Part shown: in pieces, positions 8,762-16,336 of the stretch
How positions within the stretch are numbered: position 1 is the first letter of the stretch
How the letters are laid out: the number at the start of each line of letters is the position of its first letter
Source: Candidatus Poribacteria bacterium
Lineage (GTDB): Bacteria > Poribacteria > WGA-4E > GCA-2687025
Direction of reading: 5' to 3'
Length of the DNA: 64,000 nucleotides
Assembly (NCBI GenBank): GCA_018644665.1
Contig: JABGQA010000096.1
Coordinates: forward strand, 1-64,000
The notes under the pieces: generated by a model
Told to the model about the DNA's origin: nothing
Seen by the model: only the letters and a program-made list of their open reading frames with translations
Databases searched by the model: none
Made by a program: the position numbers and the translations under genes

Positions 8762-10294
8762 ATGCGTATCGGCGTCGCCGGGCTATGGCACGAGACGAAC
8801 ACTTTCGCGCTCGAAACGAACGACTCTCTCGACACGGCGACGGTAACACGCGGCGCGGACGTGTTGACGACGGCGCACCCGAAGAGCTTCATCGGGGGGT
8901 TCCTCGACGGCATGGCCGGGGCCTCCGCCGAGTTGATCCCCATCGCCTACATTCGCTTCGACAACGGCGGGACGGCGCGACGGCTCGCGTTCGAGCAGGC
9001 GCGCGACACGATCGTCGACGGCCTCCGCGCCGCAGCGCCGTTGGACGCCATCTACATCGACCTGCACGGGGCGATGGTCGCGGAAGATCCCTACAACGAC
9101 GCCGAAGGGGAGCTGATCCGCGCCGTCCGCGAGGCGTACCCGGACACGCCGATGGTCGGGACGTACGACTTCCACGCGATCATGAGCGACTACGAGACGC
9201 AACAGATCGTCCCGTTCCCGAACAACACGAACCCGCACATCGACGGGTACGAGCGCGGCGAGGAAGCCGCCGGATGCCTACGCGTGTGGCTAGCAGGGGA
9301 GATCGACCCCGTCACTGAGCGGGTGTTCGTGCCGATCATCGGGCCGAACATCGGGCAGAGCACGTGGGGACACATCCCCGAGGAAGAGGAGCGTTTGCTC
9401 CTGTACCAACTGAACCTGCGGCGAGCGGAGATCGAAGAGGCGCCTGGCGTCATCAACGTGACGATCCTCGGGGGGTACGGGTACGGGGACTCGCCGGACG
9501 CGGGTATGTGCGTGCTGGCGACGACGGACGGCGACCGCGGCCTTGCGCGCCGGCTCGCATCGGACCTGGCGCAGGAACTCTGGGATCGCCGCGAGGACCT
9601 ACGTACGGTCCGGCGCATGTACGCGATCGACACAGGGGTGCGGATGGCCATGGAGCGCGAGGACCAACCGATCCTGCTCGTCGATCTGGGCGACGACCCG
9701 GGCAGCGCCACGCCCGCCGACGGGCCCGACATCCTGCACAGCCTTATCCGGCTCGACGCCCATGACTGCGCGCTCACCATCCGTGACGCGAACGCCGTGG
9801 CGGCCGGCGTAGCGGCAGGCGTCGGGGCTACGGTGACGATGCCCGTCGGGGCGTCCATCGACCAGCGGTTCTATCGTCCAGTGCACATCACGGCGACCGT
9901 GAAGGCCATCGACGACGGAGCGTACACGATCTGCGGGCCCACGCACGGTGGGTGGGGCCGGGAGGTGAATCGCGACGCGTGGCAGCGTGTGAACGTCGGC
10001 ACGCGGGTAGTCATGCGGATGGGCGACAACATCGACGTCGTGTTCTCGCAGTATTCGACCGGGAAGGACCGCGACTTCTTCCGTAGCGCGGGCGTGCAAC
10101 TAGAAGACAAGAAGATCATCGTCGTGAAGTCGAACCAGGCGCACCGCGCTTCGTTCGATCCGATCGTGGCGGCGACCATCGAACTCAACACGCCGGGCGT
10201 CAGCACGGTCGACTACTCCCGGCTGCCGTACCGACATCTCACGCGGCCCATCTGGCCGGTCGATGAGGACTTCGAGTGGTCGGCTGAAGGCTAG
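8762..10294 (+). CDS. M81 family metallopeptidase (MlrC/microcystinase C-like)
   Basis: This 510-residue protein starts at ATG 8762 after GGGAGGCAGAGG. It opens with RIGVAGLWHETNTF, typical of the M81/DUF1485 family, and contains YIDLHGAMVAEDP, TYDFHAIMSD and TNPHIDGYERG. In MlrC the zinc is held by an Asp-x-His pair and a His about 22 residues later. Here D136, H138 and H159 have that spacing. The C-terminal half (MlrC C-terminal domain) includes DLGDDPGSATPADG. Family members cleave linearised microcystin or related peptides, but most homologues in marine and soil bacteria have unknown natural substrates. The stop TAG overlaps the stop of the convergent kinase gene at a shared CTAG (10291-10294). 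Confidence 0.9.
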   Translation: MRIGVAGLWHETNTFALETNDSLDTATVTRGADVLTTAHPKSFIGGFLDGMAGASAELIPIAYIRFDNGGTARRLAFEQARDTIVDGLRAAAPLDAIYIDLHGAMVAEDPYNDAEGELIRAVREAYPDTPMVGTYDFHAIMSDYETQQIVPFPNNTNPHIDGYERGEEAAGCLRVWLAGEIDPVTERVFVPIIGPNIGQSTWGHIPEEEERLLLYQLNLRRAEIEEAPGVINVTILGGYGYGDSPDAGMCVLATTDGDRGLARRLASDLAQELWDRREDLRTVRRMYAIDTGVRMAMEREDQPILLVDLGDDPGSATPADGPDILHSLIRLDAHDCALTIRDANAVAAGVAAGVGATVTMPVGASIDQRFYRPVHITATVKAIDDGAYTICGPTHGGWGREVNRDAWQRVNVGTRVVMRMGDNIDVVFSQYSTGKDRDFFRSAGVQLEDKKIIVVKSNQAHRASFDPIVAATIELNTPGVSTVDYSRLPYRHLTRPIWPVDEDFEWSAEG

Positions 10295-11253
10295 GGCCGG
10301 AGGCCGAACACCGTCGCCGGGAAGAGCCACTCCGTCATGTTCGCCACTGACGGCGCGCTCGGGCGATGTTCCATGTACTCGTCCCACAGCCCCTCCGCCG
10401 AGTAGCTGCAGAGCGTCGCGGCGAGGCACCGCCGAGCGAGGTCGCGCGGGCAAGGACGGCCGTCGTACAGGGCGTCGAGGCACGCGCTCATGGGCTCGGC
10501 GTCGCGCGAGAAGGTCCACGGCCATAGCCACGCGATGTCGAACTCCGGGGCGCTGACCATCGCGTCGGCGAAGTCGATCAGGCCCGACAGCCGCCAACCC
10601 TCGCCATCCTGGCTCAGGTAGATGTGGTTGTGCGTCAGTTCGCAGTGGACGATGCACGTCTCCTCGTCCAGCAAGGCGGCGGCTTCGTCGTGTATGAACG
10701 TCGTGAACTCGTCCACGCGGGCGGCGCCGATTCCGGCCGTCGCTTCGATGTGCGCGCAGTTCTTGGCGACGTTCATCGGCGCGGTCTCGCGGCGGGAGCC
10801 GGGCAACGTGCGCGTGTCGGCGAGTACGCCAGGATCGGCGGCGTGAAGGGCCGCGACGGCCGCTCCCAGCTCACGAGCGATCCCGAGCTGTTCGGGTCGT
10901 GGGATGTCGTCCCAGGTGTGCTCGGCTGTCCGCCCAGGCATCTGTGCGAGCACGAGGTAGGGCCGCTGGCCGGAGGGCGTGCCAGATGCCAGGATGCGGG
11001 GCACCGAAACCGCGGGGCCGTCGGCCAGCAGCTCGAGGAGCGCGCTTTCCATTCTGAACAGCGTCATCGAGCGCGGGCCGTACAACTTGAGGAAGTCGCC
11101 CGAGGCGAGTTCGTAGATCGCGTTCCAACTGTACCCGCGATCCCAGGTGGTCAGGACGCGGGCACCGTCGCTCGGCACGCCCGCGTCGAGACACGCCTCG
11201 CGGCACAACTCCAGCCATGGAGCATCGTCGTGGACGGCTGTCTCGTCGGACAC
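10291..11253 (-). CDS. Phosphotransferase, aminoglycoside/choline kinase-like (APH)
   Basis: A GTG start at 11253 is chosen: AGGGAG precedes it and the protein then begins VSDETAVHDD. The longer frame reads back through the VOC gene. The 320-residue product has an APH-type kinase fold: glycine/aromatic loop region with GDFLKLYG, LVLAQMPG hinge, the catalytic-loop equivalent IVHCELTHNHIYL (canonical HGDLHPGN; here Asp is replaced by Glu) and LIDFADAM (metal-binding Asp of the IDF motif). The HCEL variant may change or weaken kinase activity. Members phosphorylate small hydroxylated molecules, and the true substrate cannot be told. The start lies 16 bases after the VOC stop, so the two are probably co-transcribed. 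Confidence 0.82.
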   Translation of the reverse strand: MSDETAVHDDAPWLELCREACLDAGVPSDGARVLTTWDRGYSWNAIYELASGDFLKLYGPRSMTLFRMESALLELLADGPAVSVPRILASGTPSGQRPYLVLAQMPGRTAEHTWDDIPRPEQLGIARELGAAVAALHAADPGVLADTRTLPGSRRETAPMNVAKNCAHIEATAGIGAARVDEFTTFIHDEAAALLDEETCIVHCELTHNHIYLSQDGEGWRLSGLIDFADAMVSAPEFDIAWLWPWTFSRDAEPMSACLDALYDGRPCPRDLARRCLAATLCSYSAEGLWDEYMEHRPSAPSVANMTEWLFPATVFGLRP

Positions 11254-11269
11254 TCTCGCTCCCTGAATC

Positions 11270-11656
11270 CTATGCAGGCTGGCCGATGCAGTAGCAGATC
11301 CCGTCGTCGTCCCGGACGAAGAACACCTCGTACTTGCTGTCGCCGTGTTCGTCGATGCGGTGGTTCCCGACGGAGACGCCCTTCGACTCCAGGTCCGCCA
11401 TCGCGGCGTGGACATCGCTGACCGCGATGTAGCAGCTTGCCTGCTCGGGGTCGCCGCCGTTCACCGCGAAGCCGAGTTCGATGTCGTCGCGGGTCATCAC
11501 GACCGCCGCCACCGGGTCATCGGTTCGTGATTTGACGGTGAAGCCCATCTTCGACTCGTACCACGCGATCGCGGCGTCTATGTCCGCGACGGGCATGTTC
11601 ATGGGCTCGGTGTCACCGATCGGAGAAACGCGCTCGTACGCGTACGTGCTGGCCAT
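11270..11656 (-). CDS. VOC (glyoxalase/bleomycin-resistance fold) protein
   Basis: This 128-residue protein starts at ATG 11656 after GGGAGG. It has the VOC layout of two beta-alpha-beta-beta-beta halves: VADIDAAIAWYESKMGFTV at the start of the first, CYIAVSDVHAAMADLESKGV at the start of the second, and EVFFVRDDDGICYCIGQP at the end, where a metal-binding Glu is usually found. Family members include glyoxalases, dioxygenases and resistance proteins, and this one cannot be assigned further. It is the third gene of a minus-strand run of isomerase, PhyH, VOC and kinase. Confidence 0.85.
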   Translation of the reverse strand: MASTYAYERVSPIGDTEPMNMPVADIDAAIAWYESKMGFTVKSRTDDPVAAVVMTRDDIELGFAVNGGDPEQASCYIAVSDVHAAMADLESKGVSVGNHRIDEHGDSKYEVFFVRDDDGICYCIGQPA

Positions 11657-11764
11657 CCCTAATCCTCCCTCGTGGATGCATATCCGCTACATGCTGTACG
11701 CCACGGGGCGTGGCTTCCGCAAAGCGCTGTGCTGGGAGTCGCCCGGCCAGGCTCGACGGCCGAT

Positions 11765-12610
11765 CTACTGGTACCCGCCTACGCCGAGAAGCTCACGGAC
11801 CTCGGGGTCGTCCGTTTCGGCGAGCAGGCGGTCGCGCAGCCCGTCCTCGGGCGCCACGCCGAAGGAGGAGCGGCGCATCCACGTCGGGCCATAGCAGAGG
11901 ATCAGCAGGCGCCGCTTCTGTCCCTGGGGCGTCGTGGGGTAGGCGCGGTGCCAGACGTTGCTGTGCATGATCACGCAACTGCCGGCGGGCAGGCGTAGTG
12001 TGAGTTGCTCGGGCTTCTCGGACAGGTCCCCGGGCGCGAGGTCGTCGTGCGTCCCCCGGTGCGAGCCGGGCAGGATTGCCAGAGGCCCCGAGGCGTCGTC
12101 GGTGTCGTCGAGGTAGATGAGGCAGTCGATCGTGTGTGGGTAGACGTAGAACGCCGGGGCCGGATCGGGCACGTGGCGTCGATGGATGTGCCAGTGCGTC
12201 TGCTGATTCGGCTCGCCGGGGTAGCTGACACGCGCGCCCAACTGCCGGATGTTCACGTACGGGCCGAGGACGGCGCGCGCTACCGAGAGCGTTGGCGGGA
12301 ACTTGATGAGTTCGAGGAAGGTCTCATGCTTGTCCATGAGATGTCGCGGGAACCAGCCGCCAAAGTTGACGCCGCGGCCGATGCTCTCGGGGCCGGCTTC
12401 GTCGGCCTCGACGGCATCCGTCGCCTCGCGCAGGCGCTCCACCTCCTCTTGCGGGAACAGGCGCTCCCGCAAGAGGTAGCCCTGGGTGGCTAGTTGCTCG
12501 ATTTCCTCGCGCGTGGCGTACACCTCGACATCGCGGGCGGCATGCTCACCCGAGCCGCCGACGATGTCGAAGTGTAGCGTGTGCCGATCGGTGATTCCGG
12601 CGTGTCGCAT
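11765..12610 (-). CDS. Phytanoyl-CoA dioxygenase (PhyH) family protein with altered metal motif
   Basis: This 281-residue Fe(II)/2-oxoglutarate oxygenase homologue starts at ATG 12610 (AAGGGAGG upstream). The fold is shown by LATQGYLLRERLFPQEEVER, DCLIYLDDTDDASGPLAILP followed by GSHRG, then SNVWHRAYPT (distal metal His) and an Arg-rich RRLLIL strand for 2-oxoglutarate. The expected HxD metal pair is not seen. The corresponding segment reads HWHIHRRH (residues 139-146), so Asp appears to be replaced by His. The paralogue at 50138-50938 keeps HTD. The reaction is therefore uncertain. It lies 42 bases after the isomerase gene on the same strand and is probably co-transcribed with it. Confidence 0.86.
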   Translation of the reverse strand: MRHAGITDRHTLHFDIVGGSGEHAARDVEVYATREEIEQLATQGYLLRERLFPQEEVERLREATDAVEADEAGPESIGRGVNFGGWFPRHLMDKHETFLELIKFPPTLSVARAVLGPYVNIRQLGARVSYPGEPNQQTHWHIHRRHVPDPAPAFYVYPHTIDCLIYLDDTDDASGPLAILPGSHRGTHDDLAPGDLSEKPEQLTLRLPAGSCVIMHSNVWHRAYPTTPQGQKRRLLILCYGPTWMRRSSFGVAPEDGLRDRLLAETDDPEVRELLGVGGYQ

Positions 12611-12652
12611 CCGCGCGTCGACCTCCCTTGCGAAGCGCGCTGGCGCTGGCGC

Positions 12653-13417
12653 CTAGACCTTTCCTTGGGCGGCCAGGAACTCGAAGCTCAACCTCGCGGA
12701 CTCGATGGGTGGACGCGTCCAGCGGTCCTGCTCGACGATGTACCACTCGACTCCCGGCTGGGCCTCGGCGGACGTGAAGATGTCGTCCCAGTCGAGGATG
12801 CCGTGGCCGACCTCGGCGAACGGGCATTCCTCGTCCGCGGGCGACGGGGCACGGTCCTTGATGTGGAGGAACGGCGTGCGGCCGGCGTACTTGCGGATGT
12901 ACTCGCCGGGGTCTTCGCCGCCGGTCTTCACCCAGTACACGTCCAACTCGGCGCCGATGTCGCTCGCCGGGATGGTGGAGAGCAGGTAATCCAGGCAGCA
13001 CTCGTCGCCTACCTTCTGCTCCAATTCGTGCGCGTGGTTGTGATAGAGGACGCGGATGCCGTTCGCGGCCGCCTTCGCACAGCCTTCGGCTAGGCCGGCG
13101 ACGCCCGTCCGCCATTCGTCCTCGCTCAGGTTCCCGCCAAAGCCCATCATAACCGTGTTGATGCCCAGAGCGCCGCAGTTGTCGACGACCTTCTGGATGT
13201 CGTTCTGCAGGTCGGCCGCCGATGCGCCGCCGCCGACTATCGTCATGCCCGTGTCGGAGAGCACGGCGAGGAAGTCCTCGGTGGTCATGCCGGCCGGCGT
13301 CCCGCCTTCGACGCCGGCGTAGCCGATGTCCGCCACGGCCTTGAGCGTAGCGACGGGGTCTTCCGCCATCTGCTCGCGGACGGTGTACATCTGTAGGCCG
13401 ACTGGAATCTTCGCCAT
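12653..13417 (-). CDS. Sugar phosphate isomerase/epimerase (TIM barrel)
   Basis: The start at ATG 13417 is supported by GGGAG upstream and by the typical opening MAKIPVGLQMYTVREQM. The open frame extends to 13573 but that part is not protein-like. The 254-residue barrel has the family landmarks: IRVLYHNHAHELE, IGAELDVYWVKTGGEDP, FLHIKDR and GHGILDWDDIF, followed by EWYIVEQD. The E-D-H-E ligand set of the xylose-isomerase-like superfamily is visible in these strands. The substrate is unknown; homologues act on inositol or keto-sugars. It is the first gene of the minus-strand operon and is divergent from the hydrolase at 13585. Confidence 0.88.
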   Translation of the reverse strand: MAKIPVGLQMYTVREQMAEDPVATLKAVADIGYAGVEGGTPAGMTTEDFLAVLSDTGMTIVGGGASAADLQNDIQKVVDNCGALGINTVMMGFGGNLSEDEWRTGVAGLAEGCAKAAANGIRVLYHNHAHELEQKVGDECCLDYLLSTIPASDIGAELDVYWVKTGGEDPGEYIRKYAGRTPFLHIKDRAPSPADEECPFAEVGHGILDWDDIFTSAEAQPGVEWYIVEQDRWTRPPIESARLSFEFLAAQGKV

Positions 13418-13584
13418 CTCGCCGCTCCCTGCGTGTGGGCTTTGGCCGCCGTGTGAGATCGGTTCGGTCGCGCGTATCTTATGCACCGACACGGCGGCCA
13501 CGTAAAGCGTCTCGCCCGTGCGCGCGGATGGACACGTCGCATGCGATGCGCTAACGTGTTCCGAGCACACCATCAGGAGGCGGC

Positions 13585-14568
13585 ATGCGCCACGCCAGAC
13601 GCGCCCATCGACCGACGCGAGCCCTCGCCGTATTCACCGCCCTCGCCCTCGCGACATGCGTCGGCGCCGCCACGGAGGACGACATGCCGCAGTTCACGGA
13701 AGAGACGCACGTCTACCGCACGGTCGACGGTCACGACATTCACGCCGAGGTTTATCGCTTGCCCGGCGACGATATCCGGCCGGTGGTCGTGTACATCCAC
13801 GGTGGCGCGCTGATCGTGGGCGGGCGGCAGTGGATGCGTGGGTCGCATCGCGACATGTATCTCGACGCCGGGTACGCCGTCGTGTCGATCGACTATCGCC
13901 TCGCGCCGGAGACGAAGCTGCCGGACATCATCGACGACCTGAAGCACGCGTTCGCGTGGATCGTGGAGAACGCCGAGGACACGCTGCGCGTCGATCCCGC
14001 GCGCATGGCGGTCGTGGGGCATTCCGCCGGGGGCTACCTGACCCTCATGAGCGGGCTGGTGGCCGAGCCGACGCCGCTGGCGTTGATCTCGTTCTATGGA
14101 TACGGCGACCTGGTCGGCCCGTGGTATTCCGAGCCGGACGAGTTCTATCGGCAGCAGGATCTCGTGGCCGAGGAGGATGCGCGGGCAGCCGTCGGCGACG
14201 TGACCATCAGCAACGGCTCTGGACATGACGACCGCGGGACGTTCTATCTGTGGTGCCGTCAGCAGGGAGTGTGGCCGCTGGAGGTGGGTGGCGCCGATCT
14301 GGACGCCATGCACCCGTACTGCCCGGAACGCCACGTGAGCGCGATGTATCCACCCACGCTCCTGTTCCACGGCGACGAGGACACGGACGTTCCGTACGAA
14401 CAGTCCGTGCGCATGGCGGCGGCTCTGGCGGAAGCGGGCGTCGAGCACGAGTTCGTCACCATCGACGGGGGTGGCCACGGCTTCGAGTGGAACGAGGAGG
14501 ATGCGCAGGTCCAGGACGCGCTCGCCACGGTGAGGCTATTCCTTGAGGCGCATATCGGAGCGAAGTGA
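13585..14568 (+). CDS. Secreted alpha/beta hydrolase (esterase/HSL-like)
   Basis: ATG 13585 follows AGGAGGCGGC. The N-terminus (RALAVFTALALATCVGAA) is a signal peptide. The 327-residue protein has the hormone-sensitive-lipase-type features: YIHGGAL oxyanion motif near residue 70, YRLAPETKLP, the nucleophile elbow GHSAGGY with S147, FHGDEDTDVPYEQS carrying the acid, and GGGHGFEW carrying the histidine. It should hydrolyse esters outside the cytoplasm. Its stop (TGA, 14566-14568) overlaps the ATG of the first small membrane gene. A decayed copy of its last 35 codons recurs at 14999-15107, which shows that its 3' end took part in the local duplications. Confidence 0.9.
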   Translation: MRHARRAHRPTRALAVFTALALATCVGAATEDDMPQFTEETHVYRTVDGHDIHAEVYRLPGDDIRPVVVYIHGGALIVGGRQWMRGSHRDMYLDAGYAVVSIDYRLAPETKLPDIIDDLKHAFAWIVENAEDTLRVDPARMAVVGHSAGGYLTLMSGLVAEPTPLALISFYGYGDLVGPWYSEPDEFYRQQDLVAEEDARAAVGDVTISNGSGHDDRGTFYLWCRQQGVWPLEVGGADLDAMHPYCPERHVSAMYPPTLLFHGDEDTDVPYEQSVRMAAALAEAGVEHEFVTIDGGGHGFEWNEEDAQVQDALATVRLFLEAHIGAK

Positions 14569-15071
14569 TGCGACGCATCGGAGTCGGCGGAGGCGGGGTG
14601 GCTTCGGCCCTCCGCTGCCGCAGCGCGAACAGGGCAGTCGGCCCGTGGAAGGGGGTCAGCGCGCTCAGCCTAGGCGGCCTCGGCGTCGGCGTCGCTCTTG
14701 TCTGGCTGATCGGCGCCCAGACGGGGGCGCAACCGCTGCTTGCCCCCGGGTGGGTCACCGTCGGGGTGTGCGCCGTAGTCCTGGCGGGATTCGCGCGGCA
14801 AAGAGACCGATTGCGGACGGCCGACCTGCTAGCCCTGGCCGGACTGTTGGCGTTCTGGGTCGCCGATCGCACCGGCGACGGCCATTGGCGGGCCTCCCCC
14901 GCGCGGACGTTGGTCGCCATAGGTCTTCTCGCGCTGGCCCTGTGGCCCATCACCGGGACCGTCAGGGACTTCGTCCGCAAAGTCGTGGGCAGGCCGCTGA
15001 CGGTGGGGCGGGGCACGGCGTCGAGCGGGGCGACGAGGACGTCCACCCACAGGACGCACTCGCCACTGTGA
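14568..15071 (+). CDS. Small membrane protein A of tandem array (internally duplicated)
   Basis: The ATG at 14568 overlaps the hydrolase stop as TGATG, which suggests translational coupling. The 167-residue product starts MRRIGVGG and has four hydrophobic stretches. The first half (VSALSLGGLGVGVALVWLIG then VTVGVCAVVLAGFA) aligns with protein B. The second half (DLLALAGLLAFWVADRTGDG then LVAIGLLALALWPI) aligns with the two-helix core of protein D (VLGGIAVFVVDRVTGGGDW). A therefore looks like two units fused. It lacks the FGLP..NRDxLR tail of B-D; its last 24 codons read a hydrolase remnant in another frame. No function is known. Confidence 0.65.
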   Translation: MRRIGVGGGGVASALRCRSANRAVGPWKGVSALSLGGLGVGVALVWLIGAQTGAQPLLAPGWVTVGVCAVVLAGFARQRDRLRTADLLALAGLLAFWVADRTGDGHWRASPARTLVAIGLLALALWPITGTVRDFVRKVVGRPLTVGRGTASSGATRTSTHRTHSPL

Positions 15072-15107
15072 GGTTTCCCTCGAGGCGAATGTCGGAGCGA
15101 AGTGATG
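14999..15107 (+). pseudogene. Remnant of hydrolase 3' end
   Basis: Read from 14999 the sequence gives DGGAGHGVERGDEDVHPQDA then LATVR, which matches DGGGHGFEWNEEDAQVQDA then LATVR at the end of the hydrolase gene, including its catalytic-His motif. After LATVR one base is missing relative to the intact copy. The next bases, GGCGAATGTCGGAGCGAAGT, still align with the hydrolase end. The remnant overlaps the 3' end of small gene A in another frame and runs into the start of small gene B just as the intact copy runs into A. It is not expected to make a product. Confidence 0.8.
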
Positions 15108-15443
15108 CGGCGGATAGGAGACGGCAGACGCGGCGTGTTCCAGAGTGTCGGACGTCGCCGCGCGAACGTCGCCAAGGCCCGACGGAAGACCGTGGGCGCG
15201 CTCGTGCTCGGGGTGCTCGGTGTGGCCGCGGGGCTAATCTTCCTGCCGGTAGTCCGTGTGACAGGACTCCCTGCGCCCGCCCTACTGCCGGTAGCGTGGG
15301 CGAGCGTCGGCGTCCTCGCCCTTTTCGCCTCCGGCAAGGCGGTTGTGCGCCTCGTCACCGGCAAATACCGCGCGGGACGGAGCGACTTCGGGTTGCCCAC
15401 GAGCAAGAAGCCGAAGGACGAGAGCCGTGACTCCCTCAGATGA
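15105..15443 (+). CDS. Small membrane protein B of tandem array
   Basis: ATG 15105 sits in the same TGATG context as gene A (a GTG lies three bases earlier). The 112-residue product starts MRRIGDGRRG and has a basic N-terminus and two hydrophobic segments (VGALVLGVLGVAAGLIFLPV and VAWASVGVLALFA). The basic/acidic tail SDFGLPTSKKPKDESRDSLR is shared with C and D. Function is unknown. The conserved cytosolic-looking tail on a two-helix hairpin suggests a protein-interaction or anchoring role, but this is inference. Its 3' end overlaps the GNAT-like remnant starting at 15427, exactly as D overlaps the intact GNAT. Confidence 0.65.
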   Translation: MRRIGDGRRGVFQSVGRRRANVAKARRKTVGALVLGVLGVAAGLIFLPVVRVTGLPAPALLPVAWASVGVLALFASGKAVVRLVTGKYRAGRSDFGLPTSKKPKDESRDSLR

Positions 15444-15573
15444 TGCCTACGCCGCGAGGCGGACCCGCCACGACAACGTGACGCGGGAGCGCGGGACGTC
15501 GACCACGGCGAGCATGGTGGGTCCACATGAACCGCCGCGTTGGGCGGGGGCAACCCACTGGGTCTGTCGATAG
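15427..15573 (+). pseudogene. Remnant 1 of GNAT 5' end
   Basis: Starting at GTG 15427, in the same position relative to gene B as the intact GNAT start is to gene D, the frame reads VTPSDDAYAARRTRHDNVT. The intact GNAT begins VTPSDDTRSAPRIREHSVA. Similarity fades after about 30 codons and the frame closes at 15573. No acetyltransferase core is present. Confidence 0.65.
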
Positions 15574-15907
15574 GCCGGGGCGCCGGATGGGCGCGGAGAG
15601 GGGGCGATGGCGAACGGTCGTCCTGCTCGTCTTGGGCGGGCTCGCCGCGGTTGTGGTCGACCGTTTGACCGGCGGGGCAGACTGGGGCGTCCATCCTGTG
15701 CGCGCGTTGACTCGCCTGGGAGGGGTCGCCGCCGGGATGGTGACCGTCGGACAGGCCGTCCTCGGCGTCACGGGCAAGCCGCTAACGGCACGGGGCGCGT
15801 TCGGGTTGCCCGTGGCGAGGAAGCGGGAAGATGAGAACCGTGATGCCCTCAGAGAACACGCTCGTCGCCGAACAGATATGCGGTCACAACGTGACTCTCG
15901 GCGGTAG
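15527..15907 (+). CDS. Small membrane protein C of tandem array
   Basis: ATG 15527 opens MNRRVGRGQP; an in-frame ATG at 15587 is an alternative. The core has two hydrophobic segments (VVLLVLGGLAAVVVDRLTGG and GVAAGMVTVGQAVLGV) and the motif GGADWG, shared with D as GGGDWE. The conserved tail is GAFGLPVARKREDENRDALR. The stop codon used by B and D directly after this tail is changed (CTCAGAGAA instead of CTCAGATGA), so C runs 18 residues further with a very basic end. Function is unknown. Confidence 0.62.
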   Translation: MNRRVGRGQPTGSVDRPGRRMGAERGRWRTVVLLVLGGLAAVVVDRLTGGADWGVHPVRALTRLGGVAAGMVTVGQAVLGVTGKPLTARGAFGLPVARKREDENRDALREHARRRTDMRSQRDSRR

Positions 15908-15998
15908 AGATGTCCGCCCGCGCCCGACGGCCGAGCGTGACTGGCACATCCTGCTGCCGCGGAACCGGGACGTCGACGTGCACGTCGGGTCTAGGTGA
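15840..15998 (+). pseudogene. Remnant 2 of GNAT 5' end, 52 codons
   Basis: GTG 15840 overlaps the tail of gene C in the same register as the intact GNAT start overlaps gene D. The frame reads VMPSENTLVAEQ, then RDWHILLPRNRDVDVHV, against the intact GNAT VTPSDDTRSAPR, then GDWAILLPWSQDVDVLH. It stops at TGA 15996-15998, which overlaps the ATG of gene D. The alignment covers about 50 residues without indels, so a short peptide could still be made, but the acetyl-CoA binding part is absent. Confidence 0.78.
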
Positions 15999-16336
15999 TG
16001 GGCCGGATGCGGCGGGACCCCTCTCCTGCGAGCAGCGATGAACAGCGGAGCCGTCAGGACGCGCCCAGCGGGCGATGGCGGACGGTCGGTGTGCTTGTCC
16101 TAGGCGGCATCGCCGTTTTCGTCGTCGATCGTGTCACCGGTGGCGGCGACTGGGAAGGCCAGCCTCTGCCTACGCTGACCCGCTTGGGTCAGATCACCAT
16201 TGGCGTCGGCACCGCGGTGGCGGTCGCCAGGCAGGCTGTGCGCTTCGTCACGGGAGGGCGTCGACCGGGTTCGAGCGACTTCGGGTTGCCTACGCCCAGG
16301 AAGCCGGAGGCCGAGAACCGTGACGCCCTCAGATGA
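15998..16336 (+). CDS. Small membrane protein D of tandem array
   Basis: The ATG at 15998 overlaps the stop of the preceding remnant (TGATG). The 112-residue product has a charged N-terminus, two hydrophobic segments (VGVLVLGGIAVFVVDRVTGG and ITIGVGTAVAVARQAVRFV) and the conserved tail SDFGLPTPRKPEAENRDALR. It overlaps the intact GNAT start by 17 bases and is probably translationally coupled to it. This may be the copy nearest the ancestral arrangement. The TM-tail layout resembles no family I recognise. Confidence 0.68.
   Translation: MGRMRRDPSPASSDEQRSRQDAPSGRWRTVGVLVLGGIAVFVVDRVTGGGDWEGQPLPTLTRLGQITIGVGTAVAVARQAVRFVTGGRRPGSSDFGLPTPRKPEAENRDALR

Larger units (their letters stand above)
14568..16336 (+). 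repeat. Tandem array of four related small membrane genes with flanking-gene remnants
   Basis: Four homologous small genes (A 14568, B 15105, C 15527, D 15998) lie head to tail between an intact hydrolase (ends 14568) and an intact GNAT (starts 16320). Between them are pieces of those two flanking genes: the hydrolase 3' end recurs at 14999-15107, and the GNAT 5' end recurs at 15427 and at 15840. The simplest history is an ancestral order hydrolase, small gene, GNAT, followed by several duplications that carried parts of the neighbours. Divergence between copies is large, so the duplications are old. Confidence 0.75.

Noticed and set aside
14568-16336. Array considered as a CRISPR or non-coding repeat
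   Set aside because: Repeat units are over 400 bases, diverged and coding, with conserved frames and membrane segments; there is no short repeat/spacer pattern.
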